Shown piece after piece: positions 12,216 through 14,525 of a stretch of 14,525 bases of DNA (position 1 is the stretch's first letter; each line of letters begins with the position of its first letter). Below the pieces are notes generated by a model. The model made no database searches and was not told the DNA's origin. It saw nothing but the letters and a program-made list of their open reading frames with translations. Both the position numbers and the translations under genes were made by a program. The stretch comes from CAYHEQ01 sp964355795 (GTDB lineage: Bacteria; Patescibacteriota; JACPGU01), in assembly GCA_964355795.1 (NCBI GenBank), contig CAYHEQ010000021.1:1-14525 (forward strand), given 5' to 3'.

Positions 12216-12408
12216 AGTTCTAAAAGACCGATAGGCCAAAAGGTCAAAATATATAATATTTGTTCGACCTTCATGAGCTCCGGCTCCGGCCATTTATATC
12301 CGGCTTTTGGACATAAACTTCCGTCCTTTCGAGAAAAGAAAGGGTGGAGGCTTAGAGCAGAGATACATCAAAACAAAAGCAGAGGCTATGGGAGCTATCT
12401 GCTTTTGT
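12216..12408 (+). other. Structured leader with a hairpin around a start codon
   Basis: AAGGTC/GACCTT near 12240-12271, CCTTTC/GAAAGG (12325-12330/12338-12343) and a perfect 11-bp stem ACAAAAGCAGA (12373-12383) with TCTGCTTTTGT (12398-12408) can form. In the last, the ATG at 12388 lies at the apex of the loop, just after AGAGG. A GGAGG at 12346-12350 has no start codon at the right distance. This could be a translational control element or part of a small RNA; no known riboswitch class is recognised. Confidence 0.45.
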
Positions 12409-12744
12409 TATGCCAAAAAATATATGGAAATATTGGAGAACAAAAGAGTAGAGCAATTTTCTCTTCCCGGTGCCATTACTATGCTGGAGGGTTTTACGAT
12501 GAAGCAAAATAGGCCAGAGCCTTTTGGCCGATTACGCGATATTGACATGCCCACTGATATCGTCAAGGGAGAAAGCGTCTTGTCTCAATCCGATCGATCA
12601 GATTTCTATCTGCCCCTCATGATGGTGTCAGGCAGAAAAAAAGATTTCTTACAGGAAGTGAAGGGTTTGAGTAAAGGACTAACTTTGGGACAAAAGGAGA
12701 GACTTTTGAGCGAAGCGGCAAAAATATTTCAAAAAATAAATTAG
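12388..12744 (+). CDS. Hypothetical protein, first of a small-gene run
   Basis: I do not recognise this gene. From the ATG at 12388 it encodes 118 residues. The same frame is open back to 12277, and a TTG at 12307 would give 145 residues, but the TTG has no Shine-Dalgarno site and the added part overlaps strong hairpins. A further start at 12424 (MEILENKR) is also possible. The protein is soluble-looking: a short Cys-containing N-terminus, a helix around YAKKYMEILENKRVEQF, a central PEPFGRLRDIDMPTD segment, and a C-terminal amphipathic part (QKERLLSEAAKIFQKIN). No membrane helix or signal peptide is seen. A different overlapping frame (12273-12512) starts with ATG but has unlikely composition. 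The gene is driven by the promoter at 12181 and is followed 13 bases later by the next gene, so an operon is likely. Confidence 0.6.
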   Translation: MGAICFCYAKKYMEILENKRVEQFSLPGAITMLEGFTMKQNRPEPFGRLRDIDMPTDIVKGESVLSQSDRSDFYLPLMMVSGRKKDFLQEVKGLSKGLTLGQKERLLSEAAKIFQKIN

Positions 12745-12757
12745 AAAGGAGCATGAT

Positions 12758-13036
12758 ATGAGAGAGCGATTAAGTTATACGCAGAAAAGAGTAGAAGAAG
12801 ACGCAGAAGGAAAAGACGAAATGGCTGCGGAAGAAATCGCAGAGTGGAGAAAGGCTTCTTGTCGTAAAAAGCGCGCAGCGCAAAGATTTGAAGAGAGATT
12901 TGACCAAATGACCGAAGAAATTTTTGGTAAAAAGGGCGACGAGCTGATAGATTGGTATCCGGATGGAGAATACGAAGAACAGCAGGATGAAGGGGAGAAA
13001 GAAGAACTGGAACTTTTAATAAACAATGTGTTTTAG
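12758..13036 (+). CDS. Hypothetical acidic helical protein
   Basis: I do not recognise the family. The 92-residue product is very rich in Glu, Lys and Arg and predicted almost wholly helical. Residues 1-60 (RERLSYTQKRVEEDAEGKDE onward) look like a coiled coil, residues 61-70 read GDELIDWYPDGE, and an acidic Glu-rich tail ends in LELLINNVF. A single Cys lies at residue 35. The start is clear: AGAAAGGAG stands 6 bases before the ATG at 12758, one of the best Shine-Dalgarno sites in the window. It lies 13 bases after the preceding stop and so is probably cotranscribed with it. A structural or nucleic-acid-associated role cannot be deduced. Confidence 0.7.
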   Translation: MRERLSYTQKRVEEDAEGKDEMAAEEIAEWRKASCRKKRAAQRFEERFDQMTEEIFGKKGDELIDWYPDGEYEEQQDEGEKEELELLINNVF

Positions 13037-13132
13037 AAAATATTACTATGAAAGAAATAAAAAAAATCTATTATAGATAAAGGAGAATGTAAACAGCCTC
13101 CCAAATTTAATATTAAACCGTAATCAACAATC

Positions 13133-13672
13133 ATGACCGAACAATTCAAAAAAATACGTGAAAGCGAAAATGGCTCTGAAAAAATATCGATGGAAAGACC
13201 ACCAGTAAGACCCGGTTTTCCTTGGGGGAAACCGGAGTGGGGCAATTGGAGGATATTTGATGAGGGCGAGCTTCCTGCGCATGCTCCCAGAAACGCTTTT
13301 GCTGGGCGAAGTACCAAGTGGTTTTCTTTCCTAGGGGGTCCTGTTTGGGAATGGGTAAATAAAGACGGGAGGTCTTTGGGCGAAAGTAATTCGGTACCAG
13401 CCAATATTTATGGAGAGACTACAATCCCGGGAACGATACGCGTGCCCAAAAGATTCCGATTGAGCAAGTATGAACAAATGATTCTGGATATACTAGCGGA
13501 ACACAAAAATACTCAGGTTTACCACATAGGAAATGGCATAACCTTATTTGACAAGGAGACTAACGAAATAATAGATGATGAAAGGATAGGTATATTGCGT
13601 CGCATAGAAGAAAATACTCGCTACCAATGGTTGTCTGGTAGTTACTCTCGAAATACTAAAGAAAGATATTAG
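13133..13672 (+). CDS. Hypothetical protein
   Basis: A 179-residue protein of no family I recognise. The N-terminal 20 residues are charged and likely disordered (MTEQFKKIRESENGSEK). Residues 22-90 are rich in Pro, Gly and Trp (RPPVRPGFPWGKPEWGNWRI, then KWFSFLGGPVWEWVNKDGRS), an unusual aromatic composition. Residues 102-160 look like a compact alpha/beta unit (VPKRFRLSKYEQMILDILAE, then TQVYHIGNGITLFDKETNEI). No signal peptide or membrane segment is seen. The ATG at 13133 has no Shine-Dalgarno site. The 96 bases before it hold a 10-codon frame and a GGAG-ATG-TAA start-stop at 13082-13092, neither convincing as a gene. The N-terminus resembles that of the small ORF at 13765 (EQFK-x-x-R). Confidence 0.65.
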   Translation: MTEQFKKIRESENGSEKISMERPPVRPGFPWGKPEWGNWRIFDEGELPAHAPRNAFAGRSTKWFSFLGGPVWEWVNKDGRSLGESNSVPANIYGETTIPGTIRVPKRFRLSKYEQMILDILAEHKNTQVYHIGNGITLFDKETNEIIDDERIGILRRIEENTRYQWLSGSYSRNTKERY

Positions 13673-13693
13673 GTTTAGTGTAATCTGAAAAGG

Positions 13694-13727
13694 CTTTCAA
13701 CATCAGAAACCTTTCAATATCAGAAAC
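13694..13727 (+). repeat. 17-base tandem repeat
   Basis: CTTTCAACATCAGAAAC (13694-13710) and CTTTCAATATCAGAAAC (13711-13727) differ at one base. They lie in the gap between two hypothetical genes. Function is unknown. Confidence 0.8.
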
Positions 13728-13764
13728 TAAGAAGCAGAAAAATTACCAATAAGGACAAACTATT

Positions 13765-13908
13765 ATGGAGCAATTCAAAAATTCACGAAACGCGGCAGAT
13801 ATTACTCTAGGCAAAATTCGCTCTTATGGCGAGCTGAACGCGCCAGCAAAAAAAGACGGAGACGAGAAATTTGCCGAGAAGACCAGAGAGCAGAAATGGA
13901 ATAGTTGA
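13765..13908 (+). CDS. Small hypothetical protein, 47 residues
   Basis: An ATG at 13765 opens a 47-codon frame ending in TGA at 13906. AAGGA lies 9 bases upstream, a usable Shine-Dalgarno site. The product is basic and polar (MEQFKNSRNAADITLGKIRS, then an ELNAPAKKDGDEKFAEKTRE tail) with no membrane segment. Its first residues resemble those of the protein at 13133 (MTEQFKKIRES), which hints at a shared N-terminal tag or a duplicated and truncated gene. Codon use looks like its neighbours. It is short enough to be a chance frame, so confidence is moderate. Confidence 0.45.
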   Translation: MEQFKNSRNAADITLGKIRSYGELNAPAKKDGDEKFAEKTREQKWNS

Positions 13909-13988
13909 TAATAGGCGAGACTTAGCGCAAACAAAAGGCAGTTGATTAAGGGAAGGAACAAAACCAATAATAGAAGAAAGGAAAAAAT

Positions 13989-14483
13989 ATGGAAAAAGAA
14001 AAAAGTTTCATACAACCAGCAGAGGATATAAAAGCTCGAGCAGAAAGTGACGCGAGAATAATATTTCAGTGGCAGACGGTGAATGATTTGGCTGACGCGA
14101 CTTCGGTTGAGATATTTCTTGACACTTTCGATAGTCGCCAATTTGGCTATGAGATTCTTGAGTCGGAAATATTAATAGCAAGCATCAGAGACGATGTTCC
14201 TTCTAGCTATCTCTCTTATAGACAAAATGACGAGTCTCTGACGCTTGCTGTCGGCACAGTTTTTACTGAAGAAATAACACCAGAGGAAATTATTAAAGAT
14301 TTGCAAAAGATTATTTCTATGCGAGAAAAACTGGAAGAAGCAGGATTTGAGACTGAAGTCAATGTGGCTAATGAAATTTATGAGATAGAATGCAAAAAAG
14401 AAGTTAAACCAGACAGATTGAGAGAAGAACTTCGCGTGATAAGCGATATCTTTTCGCAAAGAGAAAAAAATAATATTAATTAA
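13989..14483 (+). CDS. Hypothetical protein, mixed alpha/beta
   Basis: A 164-residue acidic protein that I do not recognise. Residues 1-25 are charged (MEKEKSFIQPAEDIKARAES). Residues 26-105 alternate short beta and helical stretches (ARIIFQWQTVNDLADATSVE, then GYEILESEILIASIRDDVPS and ESLTLAVGTVFTEEITPEEI). Residues 95-160 are long amphipathic helices with many Glu and Lys. No Cys-rich motif, signal peptide or membrane helix is present, apart from one Cys late in the chain. AGAAAGGA stands 7 bases before the ATG at 13989 and fixes the start. The 80-base gap to the preceding small ORF has no terminator, so it probably belongs to the same transcript. Confidence 0.75.
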   Translation: MEKEKSFIQPAEDIKARAESDARIIFQWQTVNDLADATSVEIFLDTFDSRQFGYEILESEILIASIRDDVPSSYLSYRQNDESLTLAVGTVFTEEITPEEIIKDLQKIISMREKLEEAGFETEVNVANEIYEIECKKEVKPDRLREELRVISDIFSQREKNNIN

Positions 14484-14493
14484 ATGAAATATT

Positions 14494-14525
14494 ATGAATG
14501 AAAAGCCTTGTCTATACACTCCGAG
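14494..14525 (+). CDS. Possible start of a further gene, cut by the window edge
   Basis: An ATG at 14494, 11 bases after the preceding stop, opens a frame (MNEKPCLYTP) that remains open to the window end. There is no Shine-Dalgarno site, and only ten codons are visible, so this is a weak call based on operon spacing. Confidence 0.3.
   Translation, partial: MNEKPCLYTP

Noticed and set aside
12273..12512. 79-codon ATG frame overlapping the first hypothetical gene
   Set aside because: It has no Shine-Dalgarno site and odd composition, and it overlaps the better frame that continues to 12744 with normal operon spacing.
13048..13092. 10-codon frame and a GGAG-ATG-TAA start-stop before the gene at 13133
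   Set aside because: They are too short and A-rich to tell from chance, with no supporting structure.

Overview
The window looks like chromosomal DNA from a bacterium of the Candidate Phyla Radiation (Patescibacteria), probably Parcubacteria-like. This is inferred from gene content, not from a marker-gene search. The evidence is a shortened division/cell-wall (dcw) cluster, a four-helix-bundle S23 gene inside it, a stand-alone NBR1-type Ig-like domain, a TrmB-type regulator, small hypothetical proteins, and mostly Shine-Dalgarno-less starts. All genes read normally with the standard bacterial code.

Layout. 1-357: the 3' end of an Ig-like surface protein and its terminator. 358-698: the control region of the dcw cluster, with a good sigma70-type promoter, four TGG-type repeats spaced exactly 10 bp (a MraZ operator) and three DnaA-box sequences, one of which overlaps the MraZ repeats. 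699-10250: mraZ, rsmH, ftsL-like, ftsI, murF, mraY, ftsW, an inserted S23 four-helix gene, and murG, all on the + strand. murE and murD, often found in this order, are absent here, and murC, murB, ftsQ, ftsA and ftsZ do not follow murG. Gene junctions are wide and filled with short-period repeats (heptamers with a CTAA/TTAG core, a 9-mer array in both orientations) and long palindromes.

10297-11226: the cluster ends at a hairpin terminator whose 3' half is also the -35 box of a very strong promoter. That promoter opens a stretch of about 875 nt with no long ORF. It has many perfect helices (a linker-free three-way junction, GAAA and UUCG tetraloops, 12- and 14-bp stems) and ends at a strong intrinsic terminator. 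I read it as a free-standing large structured RNA of no family I recognise. It carries three ideal GGAGG-ATG initiation sites: one opens a 30-residue Cys-rich mini-ORF and two open ATG-NNN-TGG-TAA mini-ORFs. This is the most interesting part of the window.

11243-14525: a convergent TrmB-family regulator gene on the - strand is divergent from a run of small hypothetical genes on the + strand. Those are driven by a second consensus promoter, with a structured leader that places a candidate start codon in a hairpin loop. These genes are A-rich, and several have Shine-Dalgarno sites, unlike the dcw genes.

Together, the dcw genes make and flip or polymerise peptidoglycan precursor at the septum: MurF adds D-Ala-D-Ala, MraY and MurG make lipid I and II, FtsW and FtsI polymerise and crosslink, and FtsL scaffolds. 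RsmH modifies 16S rRNA and MraZ controls the cluster. The function of the 3' third is unknown.
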